Positions 1 to 7,349 of a stretch of 10,714 bases of DNA are shown here, in pieces. Source of the stretch: Xanthobacteraceae bacterium (GTDB taxonomy: Bacteria > Pseudomonadota > Alphaproteobacteria > Rhizobiales > Xanthobacteraceae); contig JASHYD010000618.1 of assembly GCA_030043175.1 (NCBI GenBank), forward strand, positions 1 through 10,714, in the 5' to 3' direction. Positions within the stretch are counted from its first letter, which is position 1. Every line of letters starts with the position of its first letter. A program made the translations under genes and the position numbers. The notes below the pieces were generated by a model. That model was not told the DNA's origin and did no database searches. It worked only from the letters and a program-made list of their open reading frames with translations.

Positions 1-339
1 TCTCTTCACTCAGCGATGTCGCGGACGACGTCGAGAAGGCGGGAATACTCTTTTCCCAGCGTCCTTCGCCATGCGGACCGCCCGACAATCATCTATCTCG
101 GTGCAATATGGCGATCTTTTCCCGGTTAGCGCAAGGGTGCTGCGTCCATGATGGCCCGCACCACAATAACCTCCGATCAGAGGCCGCATATTGCTGCACG
201 CCGACAGATCGATGAAATCTCGCGACGCGCGGGCCGAGCCATACATCTGGGTCATTCGCGTCGTTTGCCTTGTGTCCACGCTCCGTCCGGTTGTCCTCCA
301 AAACTTACCCGCAGCGCAGCGTTGCTGACAGCATAGAAA
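1..339. other. Left edge, no supported gene
   Basis: This stretch lies downstream of the phosphofructokinase gene, which is read leftward. All reading frames on both strands are short, and none gives a protein I recognise. On the minus strand a short run ending LLDVVRDIAE and a stop at positions 8-6 reads like the natural end of a protein. Its frame is closed about 35 codons upstream, so at most it is a trace of a decayed gene. I see no terminator with a T tract after the phosphofructokinase stop codon. Confidence 0.4.
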
Positions 340-1527
340 CTACGACGCGCGATTCAAAAAAATCGGGAGCCCGCGCTTATTGGCGTAGATGGGACGATAG
401 CGCTCAGTGTCATAGGTCGTGGCAACGTCCAACCCACGCGGCCCGAGCTGCGCGTCAGGAATAGGGACAAGATCGTAGCGGCCTTCCACTAACGCTGACA
501 TGAGACCCGTCTTACCTTCCACGATTGCATCGTATGCCACGTTACCGAAGGTTATGGCGACGAGCTTGTCGATGAAGTCTGGGTCGCCCGATCGCAGCTC
601 GTATGTGAGATCGGAGACGATTGTCTCCTCTCCGATATACCGCCCGATCTCGTCGGCAAGCAACTCGGCGACATTTGCCCTCCTGCGATGGCCATAGGCA
701 TCAGGCTCGCCATACTCCTGCACCTTGTAGCCCTCCCACTCGGCGCCCTCGCTAAGCACGACCATCGCATAACTGCTCGGGTTGGAGCGCTTGTCCTCGA
801 TGAGCAGCCGGACGAGTTTGTCGAGGTTGACTTTGTACTCGGGTATGACGCATCGGACAGAGCTCGCATATGCCGTGTACAGCGCTGTAAACCCGGCATC
901 GCGCCCGAAGACACGGAAAATGCCGATCCGCTGGAGCGAGCTGACGGAGGTGTGTTGACGCTGAATGGCCTCGCTGGCCCGCGTGATAGCTGTCGAGAAG
1001 CCGATGCAGTACTCGGTGTTGTGGACGTCATTGTCCATCGTCTTTGGGATCGCAATGATTTTGACGCCGAGCGTGTTGAGCTTGGCCGCGTAACTCAGCG
1101 TGTCGTCTCCGCCGATCGCAATCAGATGCTCGATGCCGAGGGCCGAGAGGTTCGCCAGCACTCGGCCGGTGACGTCCCACGTCTCGGTCGCGGCGCCGCC
1201 GCCGGTACTCACGGAGACTGATGAGTCCTTATCGGAGAGATGATGGGGCAGCCTTTGCATCTTGGACGGATTGGTGCGACTTGAGTGCAGCATGGTTCCG
1301 CCACGTCGATCGATGGTGCGGGTATTTTCACGGTTCAGGTGGACGATGTATTGGGACCTGCTGACCGGATCTTCGATGTTGAGGTGCGTGAGCGCTTCCC
1401 AGCCACGGCGAAGACCGATGACCTCCACATCGTTCTCGCTGCCGCGATAAGTCACCGTCTTGATGACCGCGTTGAGGCCCGGTACGTCGCCACCGCCAGT
1501 GAGGATGCCGATGCGCTTTCTCGTCAT
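340..1527 (-). CDS. pfp: 6-phosphofructokinase, pyrophosphate-dependent type
   Basis: Phosphorylates fructose 6-phosphate at C1 in cytosolic glycolysis. The 395-residue product spans a complete PFK fold. The N-terminal GGGD (residues 11-14) is the phosphoryl-donor loop. GGDD is at 139-142, the catalytic motif PKTMDND at 161-167 and FGRDAG at 207-212. Established knowledge: ATP-PFKs have Gly in GGDGS and PGTIDND, whereas pyrophosphate-dependent enzymes carry Asp in GGDD and Lys in PKTxDND. Both diagnostic changes are present, so PPi is the likely donor and the reaction would be reversible. The usual QRGGSP substrate motif appears as ELRSGDP (310-316). The ATG start is supported by AGGGG about seven bases upstream. 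It lies 54 bp after the membrane-protein gene on the same strand, so co-transcription is likely. Family assignment is secure; donor specificity is inferred from the motifs. Confidence 0.95.
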   Translation of the reverse strand: MTRKRIGILTGGGDVPGLNAVIKTVTYRGSENDVEVIGLRRGWEALTHLNIEDPVSRSQYIVHLNRENTRTIDRRGGTMLHSSRTNPSKMQRLPHHLSDKDSSVSVSTGGGAATETWDVTGRVLANLSALGIEHLIAIGGDDTLSYAAKLNTLGVKIIAIPKTMDNDVHNTEYCIGFSTAITRASEAIQRQHTSVSSLQRIGIFRVFGRDAGFTALYTAYASSVRCVIPEYKVNLDKLVRLLIEDKRSNPSSYAMVVLSEGAEWEGYKVQEYGEPDAYGHRRRANVAELLADEIGRYIGEETIVSDLTYELRSGDPDFIDKLVAITFGNVAYDAIVEGKTGLMSALVEGRYDLVPIPDAQLGPRGLDVATTYDTERYRPIYANKRGLPIFLNRAS

Positions 1528-1581
1528 GCCGACCCCTATATTGGCCGCAATTCCCGGTTTCGCGGCTAGCGGCCCAGCAAC

Positions 1582-2124
1582 TTATTTCTCGGCCGCCGTG
1601 TCGAGAAGAGAACCGACAGTGCCGGCCACGGTTTCCTCCTCAGAATCGCCGACGCTGCTCACATCCTTGGCGGTCCGGGCTGCGACCGAAGCCAAGCTGC
1701 CGCCTCTTGCCTGTTCCATGGCGGCAAGGTGGGGCAGCATCAGCGTGTAGAAGAAGAAAGACGAAGCGGCACCGAAGATCTGGCCCCGGAGCACCTGATA
1801 GACACCCAGGCCGGCAAACACCAAAGCAATCTCCGGCCGACCAAGGATTCGTTGGACGGCGAACGCGTGCCATAAGTTTTCTGTTGCGCTCCCTAACACA
1901 TTGCCCTGCGCAACCTGAAACAGGCCCAACCCGGATAGTCCAGCTGCGGTTGCGCCGGCTACCCTGGAAGCTTCGCGCAACCCGGAAGCCTGTTCTTTGC
2001 TTTCTTCGTCTTGTGGTTTCGATCCACCAATCTCGAAAAGCTTTTGTTCCGCGGCAGCCGCAGTCATGAGCTGCAACGGCTCGCAATAGTGCAAGGTTAT
2101 GCATCCGGTGAGTGGGCTAGTCAT
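1582..2124 (-). CDS. Small membrane protein with an internal duplication, function unknown
   Basis: The product is 180 residues if it starts at the ATG at 2124, 161 if at the ATG at 2067. An in-frame extension back to 2211 is possible but overlaps another reading frame. I prefer 2124 because it overlaps the stop of the preceding minus-strand frame as ATGA, a typical coupling arrangement. No strong Shine-Dalgarno is seen at either start. The N-terminal part is polar and charged. A hydrophobic central region follows, with two copies of one pattern about 40 residues apart: GLGLFQVAQGNVLG and GLGVYQVLRGQIFG, each followed by a hydrophobic or aromatic stretch. The C-terminus is acidic and soluble. 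I do not recognise the family. The repeat suggests two similar membrane hairpins. The phosphofructokinase gene follows after 54 bp. Confidence 0.7.
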   Translation of the reverse strand: MTSPLTGCITLHYCEPLQLMTAAAAEQKLFEIGGSKPQDEESKEQASGLREASRVAGATAAGLSGLGLFQVAQGNVLGSATENLWHAFAVQRILGRPEIALVFAGLGVYQVLRGQIFGAASSFFFYTLMLPHLAAMEQARGGSLASVAARTAKDVSSVGDSEEETVAGTVGSLLDTAAEK

Positions 2125-2318
2125 TTCCGGTGGTTCTGGAAGGGCGGCATCAACATTGCCGTGTTGCCCGCGTCGCCACGTACCTTCTCGACGAAGGCAA
2201 CGTGCCGCCACGTATTGGCTGACAGCGAACCCGTGTTGTCGTAGCTCGTGCCGGTGAGCGTCAAATTATCGGCGGGCAACACGTTCCATTCCTTACATGC
2301 CACCTCGCACCGCCCTCA
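2121..2318 (-). pseudogene. C-terminal tail of an unidentified gene, cut at its 5' end
   Basis: An open frame runs from a stop at 2318-2316 to a TGA at 2121. Its text (for example TWRHVAFVEKVRGD and the end MLMPPFQNHRK) looks like real coding sequence. It has no good start: the only candidate, GTG at 2303, has no ribosome binding site. Its stop overlaps the ATG of the next minus-strand gene as ATGA. Its upstream end falls where recognisable transposase sequence on the other strand begins, near 2297. The simplest reading is the 3' end of a gene cut off by the element or by a later deletion. I cannot name the family. Confidence 0.35.
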
Positions 2319-2530
2319 ACCTGCTCGCCTTCGCCTGGCACTCGGCGCTCGATGTCGGCGAGCCGCCCTGGCAGGCGGCGCGCCAGGCTGCGGCGAAGCG
2401 ATCGAGCTTCTTCACCCATATCCTGACCTTGACGAGCTATCTGGTCTTCCCCTCCTGGTTGGTCCTCATCGAAGCCCTGACCACCTTCACGATTCCCCCG
2501 GAACTGCTCCAGACCCAGAAAATCGAATAG
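2297..2530 (+). mobile_element. C-terminal fragment of a DDE-type transposase (ISNCY-like), element remnant
   Basis: The 77-residue frame reads LNLLAFAWHSALD, later RSSFFTHILTLTSYLVFPSW and then IPPEL. From memory, this matches the extreme C-terminus of a transposase family often labelled ISNCY or IS4-like in rhizobia, where an HNFGHG-type segment is followed by LNLLAFA, a FFxHLRTLT block, YLVFPSW and a short tail. Everything upstream (the catalytic part) is missing; before 2297 the frame loses all similarity. The product cannot be active. The junction lies beside a truncated minus-strand gene, and a broken formate dehydrogenase gene lies on the other side, so the element probably took part in wrecking both. 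The family name is from recall and less certain than the call of transposase. Confidence 0.55.
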
Positions 2531-2586
2531 AACCAACCTACTTTTAGAATTGCTGAAGAGATGGCGAGTGAATTGTCATACGTCAC

Positions 2587-2980
2587 TTATCTTGTTACGG
2601 TATCGACTCGATGCGCGTGCTCCTCGGGCTCGATTAAACGAGCGGCATGCAGGCGGCCTTTGCGCAGGTTGCAGGTGAGCGACTTATTCTCGTGAATGCT
2701 GGTATTCGGCTCGCCGACCACAGCGGTTAGCGCATTCGCGATGTGGCCGGTGGCGTAGCCGGACCAGCCATAATGCCACAGCAGGCCGACATGGTAGAGC
2801 TTACGATGATTGACGTTCAACGGCCGCAGTCACCCGGTAACAACCGCACGGGTCTCGATTTCGCGCAGTTGAAATGACGACCCAGTCGAGATTGTCGATG
2901 CCCAGCTCCTCCGCCAGCTCCGGAGGGATTTCGGCAAAGCCTTCGGGCCGCAATTCGGCTGTGAGCGGCACTGACCGGGT
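2587..2980 (-). pseudogene. fdnG: Formate dehydrogenase alpha subunit, C-terminal remnant with frameshift and stop
   Basis: Two minus-strand frames together rebuild the molybdopterin-dinucleotide-binding C-terminus of an FdnG/FdoG-type formate dehydrogenase. The first (about 2968-2862) gives PLTAELRPEGFAEIPPELAE, then GIDNLDWVVISTAR. After a shift near 2865 the text continues as EIETRAVVTG, hits a TGA at 2832-2830 where an Arg would be expected, and carries on in the same frame as LRPLNVNHRKLYHVGLLWH, SGYATGHIANALTAVVGEPN and SIHENKSLTCNLRKGR. These match the known ending of the family (HQVGLPWHWG, ANxLTAVVGDPN, ESKALTCNIRxGR). About 800 upstream residues, including the Fe-S and catalytic Cys/SeCys regions, are absent. 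No beta or gamma subunit gene follows; transposase sequence comes next instead. Non-functional. Confidence 0.85.
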
Positions 2981-3372
2981 GGGCGTGCAACGAGCAGCCG
3001 TGCCGCTAGTTGCGACGATTCGATGCTCTTGGCGGCATCCGACCGATCACTCTGTCCGAACAGTTGGTGTGGCAGGGACCAGTCGCGGAGAAAACCGCGC
3101 ATTACCTCGGCGAGGCTGCGGCGAAGCCCATGAGAAGCCTCGCTCGTGGTTGCATCCGCGAGGTCAATCCCTTCGGCTATCCCGGCCACCAAATGCTCGG
3201 GTTTCCTGTACCGGACAGTGATGTGCCGCCGGCCACGGGCGAGTGCCCGCAAATCCTCAGGATTGAGGCGCAGCGCATGCGAGGCGATCAACAACCGATG
3301 GCCCCTGCTGTCGTCTTCCAAAAGGAACCGACCCTCCTGGACGACAACAATGCGACCGGTGGCCTTGAGCAT
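2830..3372 (-). CDS. Small conserved-looking protein fused at its 3' end to formate dehydrogenase debris
   Basis: The 180-codon frame has two parts. Residues 1 to about 115 look like a natural small soluble protein: an N-terminal strand-rich segment (GRIVVVQEGRFLLEDDSRGH) that could be a small beta barrel, then basic sequence and FLRDWSLPHQLFGQSDR. The last 60 or so residues are low-quality, Arg/Ser-rich text because the frame runs out of phase through the formate dehydrogenase remnant. The native stop was probably lost in the deletion that joined the two, near 3000. I do not recognise a named domain; I recall similar short proteins upstream of formate dehydrogenase genes in rhizobia, which would fit this order, but cannot confirm it. 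The ATG at 3372 has only a weak ribosome binding site. Confidence 0.5.
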   Translation of the reverse strand: MLKATGRIVVVQEGRFLLEDDSRGHRLLIASHALRLNPEDLRALARGRRHITVRYRKPEHLVAGIAEGIDLADATTSEASHGLRRSLAEVMRGFLRDWSLPHQLFGQSDRSDAAKSIESSQLAARLLVARPPGQCRSQPNCGPKALPKSLRSWRRSWASTISTGSSFQLREIETRAVVTG

Positions 3373-3398
3373 GACTTGCTACGTCACCTGCTGACGAG

Positions 3399-3418
3399 GC
3401 CGGCAGGAACTTGCCGGC
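3399..3418. other. Hairpin between two minus-strand genes
   Basis: GCCGGCA and TGCCGGC form a 7-bp GC-rich stem with a 6-base loop. It sits between the end of the DUF1236-like gene (3514) and the start of the next gene (3372). No T run follows on either strand, so it is at best a weak terminator or attenuator. A second inverted pair, CGAACCC at 3431-3437 and GGGTTCG at 3454-3460, lies nearby. Confidence 0.35.
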
Positions 3419-3513
3419 CGCCGTTCATTGCGAACCCTCCAGGAGGAAAATGCGGGTTCGGCACAAGAAGCCGCGGCCAGTTCAGGGATCAGCCTGCGGC
3501 GGGTGACCGCACC

Positions 3514-3894
3514 TTATCTCCGGCCGCCTGGGATGGGCGACGTCGACGGTGCAGCCCCTGTCGTGCCTGACGGCATGATTATGTCAGTGACGCGCATGTC
3601 TTTCGGATCGATCAGCAAGATCTCGTTGTTGGCGAGCTTGGCGTATTCAAGGCCCTTCGCGGCCGGAACCGTAGCGGTAACGTTAGATGGTAGCTGACGC
3701 GTGGGCATGGATTGCGGGACTGACGCACCGACCTTGGGTTGGAATCCTGCCGGAGCGGGCTGCCCCTTTTCACTCTGGACGCTCTGCATGATCATTTGCT
3801 TTTGTTGAGCGGTCAGATTGAGCTCTGCTGAGGCGACAGTGATACTGCCAACACAGGCGGCCACAACGGCCGCACCGTAAAGACTCTTACGCAT
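3514..3894 (-). CDS. Small secreted protein, DUF1236-like
   Basis: The 126-residue product begins with a clear Sec signal peptide: MRKSL, a hydrophobic stretch to about residue 20, then ASA just before a likely cleavage at 23/24. The mature part is Pro- and Gln-rich. Near the end, at about residues 80-105, GLEYAKLANNEILLIDPKDM resembles the DUF1236 pattern (a short strand, then I/V-L-V/I-D-P-x-T/D-x-R-V-V/T) common in small exported proteins of rhizobia. The ATG at 3894 is preceded by GGAGAAG at a good distance. It is transcribed toward the next minus-strand gene 141 bp away, with a hairpin between them. Role unknown; periplasmic location is inferred from the signal peptide. Confidence 0.8.
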   Translation of the reverse strand: MRKSLYGAAVVAACVGSITVASAELNLTAQQKQMIMQSVQSEKGQPAPAGFQPKVGASVPQSMPTRQLPSNVTATVPAAKGLEYAKLANNEILLIDPKDMRVTDIIMPSGTTGAAPSTSPIPGGRR

Positions 3895-4100
3895 TATCTT
3901 CTCCGGTTTGCCCCGCGCGGTGTGTGCTTTTTGAACGCAAGTCGTGACGGGATGTTCCTCGATTCGAGCGCCGCGCGTCGCGGCGCCTCACCGCGACCGT
4001 GTAAGGATAGAAAATGCAATCACCGCACGCGACAATCGAGGCTGGCCACATCCGCTCAAAGAGCACGGCTCACATCTGTCCACCAAACCTCTCTCGCCGG
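3895..4100. other. Gap upstream of the DUF1236-like gene, with a perfect hairpin
   Basis: No coding sequence is supported here. GCGCCGCG at 3968-3975 and CGCGGCGC at 3979-3986 form a perfect 8-bp stem with a 3-base loop. It lies about 75 bp upstream of the secreted-protein gene and is not followed by T residues on either strand. It could be a regulatory element or the stem of a decayed repetitive palindrome. The promoter of the gene at 3894 should lie in this gap, but I see no clear -35/-10 pair. Confidence 0.35.
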
Positions 4101-4440
4101 TCCGAATTCGCCGCGGTCAAATGAGCGAGATGTCGGTCAACTCATAGCTGCGGGCAAGAATCACCCGCTGCCTCTCCATTTCGAGCAAGTCGGCCTTCCG
4201 CGCCGAGTCGTCTGTTCTTTCCGCCTGCAGTTTGCATCGAGCGCGCGCCGGTAGCAGGACTGGCTTGCTACGCCTGCACGCTCTTGAGCTGCCCTGATGT
4301 GCTGTTTGACTGTCTCGGCTAGAACTTCAACCTCTGTGCCCAGGATTTGACCTTCTTGGCGTTCGCACGACGGGGGAGGAGGAAATCTTTGACCGACAAT
4401 CGCGCGCGCCTGTGTGCGAGCGCTCGTTGAAACGCTGGAG
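4101..4440 (-). pseudogene. Frameshifted remnant of an unknown helical protein
   Basis: Two minus-strand frames join into one sensible sequence. The upstream frame gives GQILGTEVEVLAETVKQHIR, AAQERAG and YRRALDA. After a shift near 4229 the other frame gives KLQAERTDDSARKADLLEME, RQRVILARSYELTDISLI and a stop at 4101. The combined text is strongly helical and charged, with a clean natural-looking end. No start codon with a ribosome binding site is visible in the upstream frame, which loses quality before 4390. The family is not recognised. The shift and missing 5' end argue for a pseudogene, though a sequencing error cannot be excluded. Confidence 0.35.
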
Positions 4441-4827
4441 CGCGGTGGAGTGATGTTACGATCGCTAAGACTTTGCTCAGAATTACCCCGGACTTAATTC
4501 TGCATCCCGACTACCGACCGGGTCGCGCGTCCCAAGGACGGGGGCCACTTCACCCACTCCTTCCTATCGCGAAACCCGCGGCGTCCAGGTCAGGCAGGCC
4601 GTGCGGGCTTGTGGGGTTGTTGGCACGGCTCCCGTGAGCCCCTTGCTTTTATGGCCCGTTGGGGGCTGTCTCGGTGCAACAATTTTGTTGTGTCTTCGGT
4701 GGGTCGAGAAGCGGTCGATTTGGTTACAGGGTGTTGATCGGAGGCAACCGAGCGCACCGCCTGTCGTCCAAGAACTCCGCGGATGCCCCACGGCGGAACA
4801 CCAGGAGAGAAGCGCAGTTATCGGCTT
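4441..4827. other. Gap upstream of the lipid kinase gene
   Basis: Several short frames cross this region on both strands but none gives recognisable protein. CAACAA at 4677-4682 and TTGTTG at 4685-4690 form a 6-bp inverted repeat with a 2-base spacer, about 140 bp upstream of the lipid kinase. This AT-rich patch in a GC-rich context could be an operator. I see no convincing -35/-10 pair. Confidence 0.35.
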
Positions 4828-5742
4828 ATGCGGGCGCTTCTCGTGCACAACCCCACGGCCGGGACCGAAGGCCACGATAAAAACTACCTCATCCATGCGC
4901 TGCAGCTTGCCGACATAAAGGTCGATTACGTGTCGACCAAAGACGACGACCTGAAGCGTGCTTTGAAAAGGGGGTGCGATGTTGTCATCGCGGCCGGCGG
5001 CGACGGCACTATAGCCTACGTCTTCCTGCATCTGGCGGACCGATCGATACCGGTTGGTATCCTACCTCTGGGCAGCGCTAACAACATCGCTCGCTCGCTT
5101 GGAATAGCCGGGACGCCGGCCGAACTTGCGGAGCAGTGGCGCGCCGGGCGCGTGCATTCCTTTCATCTGGTTGAAGTCACTTATGGCAGGGACAAAAGGG
5201 AATTGTGCGCGGAGGGTTTCGGTGTCGGTCTTATGGCGGCCCTGATCAAGCGGCGCAAAGGAAAGAAGACGGGCGGCGCCGACGACATCCGCCGCGGGCG
5301 GCGTGCTTTGATAGCGTTGGCGAGGGACACAGAGCGACTCGAACTGGAAATCAATATCGATGGCAGGACGTGGAAGAGGGATCTGATATCGGTCGACGTT
5401 CTTAATATTCCGTTCACTGGCCCTGCATTGCCACTCGCCCCTCGTGCGGATCCCGGCGATACGCTCCTCGATGTAATCGGCTTCGAGAGCGACAAGCGCG
5501 ACGAACTTATTGAATGGATTAAGAGCCCACAGGCAGCCGCGCCGCCGGCCAGCGCGCGGCGCGGCGAGCAGATCGAAATACGCTGGCGCTACGCTGACAG
5601 TCGGCTCGATGATGAAGTGGCGAAAGGCAAGTCGGAATGGCAGCACGCGCTTATTCGTTGCCATCCCGAGCCCTTGCGTATTCTGGTCTCCGCCAAGCAT
5701 CCCGTCGTCAAAAACGCGCCAACGAGTGGCGATCGCACTTAA
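4828..5742 (+). CDS. Lipid kinase of the diacylglycerol kinase family (YegS/DagK-like)
   Basis: Transfers phosphate from ATP to a lipid such as diacylglycerol at the cytoplasmic membrane face; the exact substrate is not readable. The 304-residue product shows the family order: start strand MRALLVHNPTAG (1-12), nucleotide-binding GGDGT (57-61), PLGSANNIARSL (80-91, family form PxGTxNDxAR), a region around EGFGVGL and a C-terminal DTLLDV segment typical of the second domain. I chose the ATG at 4828 because the family begins right at this strand; an in-frame ATG at 4783 adds 15 atypical residues. AGGAG at 4802-4806 lies 21 bases before 4828, too far for a normal site, so the start is not settled. 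It has no operon partner. From general knowledge such kinases often sit near phosphofructokinase genes in rhizobial low-oxygen islands. Confidence 0.92.
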   Translation: MRALLVHNPTAGTEGHDKNYLIHALQLADIKVDYVSTKDDDLKRALKRGCDVVIAAGGDGTIAYVFLHLADRSIPVGILPLGSANNIARSLGIAGTPAELAEQWRAGRVHSFHLVEVTYGRDKRELCAEGFGVGLMAALIKRRKGKKTGGADDIRRGRRALIALARDTERLELEINIDGRTWKRDLISVDVLNIPFTGPALPLAPRADPGDTLLDVIGFESDKRDELIEWIKSPQAAAPPASARRGEQIEIRWRYADSRLDDEVAKGKSEWQHALIRCHPEPLRILVSAKHPVVKNAPTSGDRT

Positions 5743-6211
5743 GAATATGCCGTTGACAAGAGGACATCAAAAATGGTCCTCGCGCGCTGATCCTTTCTGA
5801 GGCCTCTCCGGTCATCACTGGGCTGGTTGCCGACCCCAGCGCGAGCTTGCGCCACAGGTGTGCGAGTTGGTCGAGATCCAGTTGCGGGAATCCGACCGCA
5901 TTGCCGAGCGGCCTGCGAGAGGAAGCGGCGGCGACCGGCCGACGCGGATGTTGTCTCGATCAGAAGTTGACCGAGATCATCAAAATGCACTGCGCATCCC
6001 AACGGGGCCAAACTCGCAGCATGCATTGTGGATGGGATCGCGCGGCTACCCAACCATAAGCCGATTCGGACGAGCCGCGACGCCTAAATCGGCATCATGG
6101 CAATATGGCCTCAACTTATCCACAGGGCTTTTTTCGGCCTGGCCATGGGTATAAAGCCATAGCGTTCGAGGCTTGCACCGCTTAGGGCAGCGACCGGTGG
6201 GGGATGGTGCC
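5743..6211. other. Gap after the lipid kinase, with a hairpin and a consensus DnaA box
   Basis: No supported gene. Just after the lipid kinase stop, GAGGAC (5760-5765) and GTCCTC (5776-5781) form a 6-bp stem with a 10-base loop; no T run follows, so as a terminator it is weak. TTATCCACA at 6116-6124 matches the DnaA box consensus exactly, with a looser reverse copy near 6026. A TATAAA at 6150-6155, about 60 bp before the next gene, is a plausible -10 element without a good -35. Reading frames here give no familiar protein. Confidence 0.4.
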
Positions 6212-6493
6212 ATGGCAATGCTTGAACGAGACAGCGTTCATATCGGAATAGCGACGACCAGGAACGAGCACACTGCGGCGGTATTCCGCTCGCGTGCCGA
6301 AATGCGGGAACTTGTGTCGGGGGCGCGTGACGCCGTTGCGCTATCGCGACAACTCATCGCCGAGATCGATTCCGCCCTTCCGGGCGTGAGCCTTCGTCAG
6401 CCGAAGCTAGAGGCGTTACCTGCAGACTTGCGGCATTTGTCGAACGAGGCGCCTCGAAACGGTCCGAGTGGTCCCGTTCGGTTTGCGCGATAA
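6212..6493 (+). CDS. Hypothetical protein of 93 residues
   Basis: I chose the ATG at 6212 because GGGGGA lies about eight bases before it; an upstream TTG at 6173 in the same frame has no such site. The product starts MAMLERDSVHIGIATTRNEH. A predicted helical middle follows (EMRELVSGARDAVALSRQLI) and then a Pro/Arg-rich tail. There is no signal peptide, membrane segment or cysteine pair. I do not recognise a family; the composition would suit a small regulatory or accessory protein. A TATAAA at 6150 could serve as its promoter. It stands alone between two gene-poor stretches. Confidence 0.55.
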   Translation: MAMLERDSVHIGIATTRNEHTAAVFRSRAEMRELVSGARDAVALSRQLIAEIDSALPGVSLRQPKLEALPADLRHLSNEAPRNGPSGPVRFAR

Positions 6494-7345
6494 AGTGAAG
6501 GTCCTTGTCGGCAACCGGCGATGAGAACCGGGCGTTGCGTGTGGCGGATTGTCACTGAATGGAACCTGGCAATTTCTGGAAGGTTCGTAGGTTTCGGACT
6601 CTCAGAGCTCTATTTCGAGATAATTAGTTCATTTGGGCGAAATAGGACTTTAAACGCCGGCAATGGCTGGTGGCACACTGGGCGGGAAGGCTGAGAGGTA
6701 CTTGTTCAGACCAGACGCCATGAAATTTGCCGACTCCCTGCGGCCCAGCAAAAAGCCAAGGTCATCCACCGCGACTTTAGTTTCAGCCCCTCATTGCAGT
6801 GGTTCGGCCGAGTCCAAGGCGCACCGGCAATCGGGGTCCGCCTATCAGGGGTGCCAGCGGCAAGCGGCTCCGAATATTGCAGAACCGGGTTGCGACCTGG
6901 AGCAAGGGCCGACCGCGTGGTCAATTTGAGCCGTTATGCGAAGGAAAGATCGACAGCTATGAAGTGGCGAAGCGCGCGACGTGCGCAGGGACGGAACAAC
7001 TCGGTAATGAGTTCATCGACCGGGTAGCCGAGAATGCTGCAGAGAGTGTATTTACCCTGAGCCAGCGGCTGTCGCGACCGCGTGCTCCGACTGCCGCGTT
7101 TTCGAACGCCGCTCGCAACCGGCCTCGCTGTTGCGTATCAATCCAAGTTGGATCTGTTGGTCGGCGAGAGGCGCCTCGGCGTCCATTCGCGCCGAAATCG
7201 CCGTCGATTTTTCCGTCAACGCACTCTCAACGGGTCGAACAAAACGGCTCCACCTGCGTGTCAATTTCAGTAGTAAAGCCTACCGTACGGCCCAAGGGCT
7301 CGCCGACGCCGCGACTGCGACAAAGTAAAGCAGGAAGGGCTTGCC
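6494..7345. other. Long stretch without a supported gene
   Basis: Open frames exist on both strands, including one that runs on from 6799 to 7824, but none yields recognisable protein before about 7350. The stretch around 6590-6660 is more AT-rich than its surroundings. GAACCT and AGGTTC near 6560-6585 form a short inverted repeat. It may include the decayed 5' half of the histidine kinase whose fragment begins at about 7350, because that family needs an upstream sensor part, but I could not identify one. Confidence 0.4.
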
Positions 7346-7349
7346 CGGA

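Noticed and set aside
688..1221. Plus-strand frame of 177 codons opposite the phosphofructokinase
   Set aside because: It is the shadow of a well-conserved gene on the minus strand and shows no recognisable domain.
3399..3460. Intrinsic terminator after the DUF1236-like gene
   Set aside because: The stems are good but no T tract follows on the transcribed strand, so I list only a hairpin.
3010..3570. Plus-strand frame of 186 codons
   Set aside because: It lies opposite the small gene at 3372 and the start of the DUF1236-like gene region; its text shows no domain and changes character at each underlying gene boundary.
4601..4918. Plus-strand frame before the lipid kinase that looks like a membrane protein
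   Set aside because: It overlaps the kinase start in another frame, has no ribosome binding site, and its hydrophobic part is short. No family is recognised.
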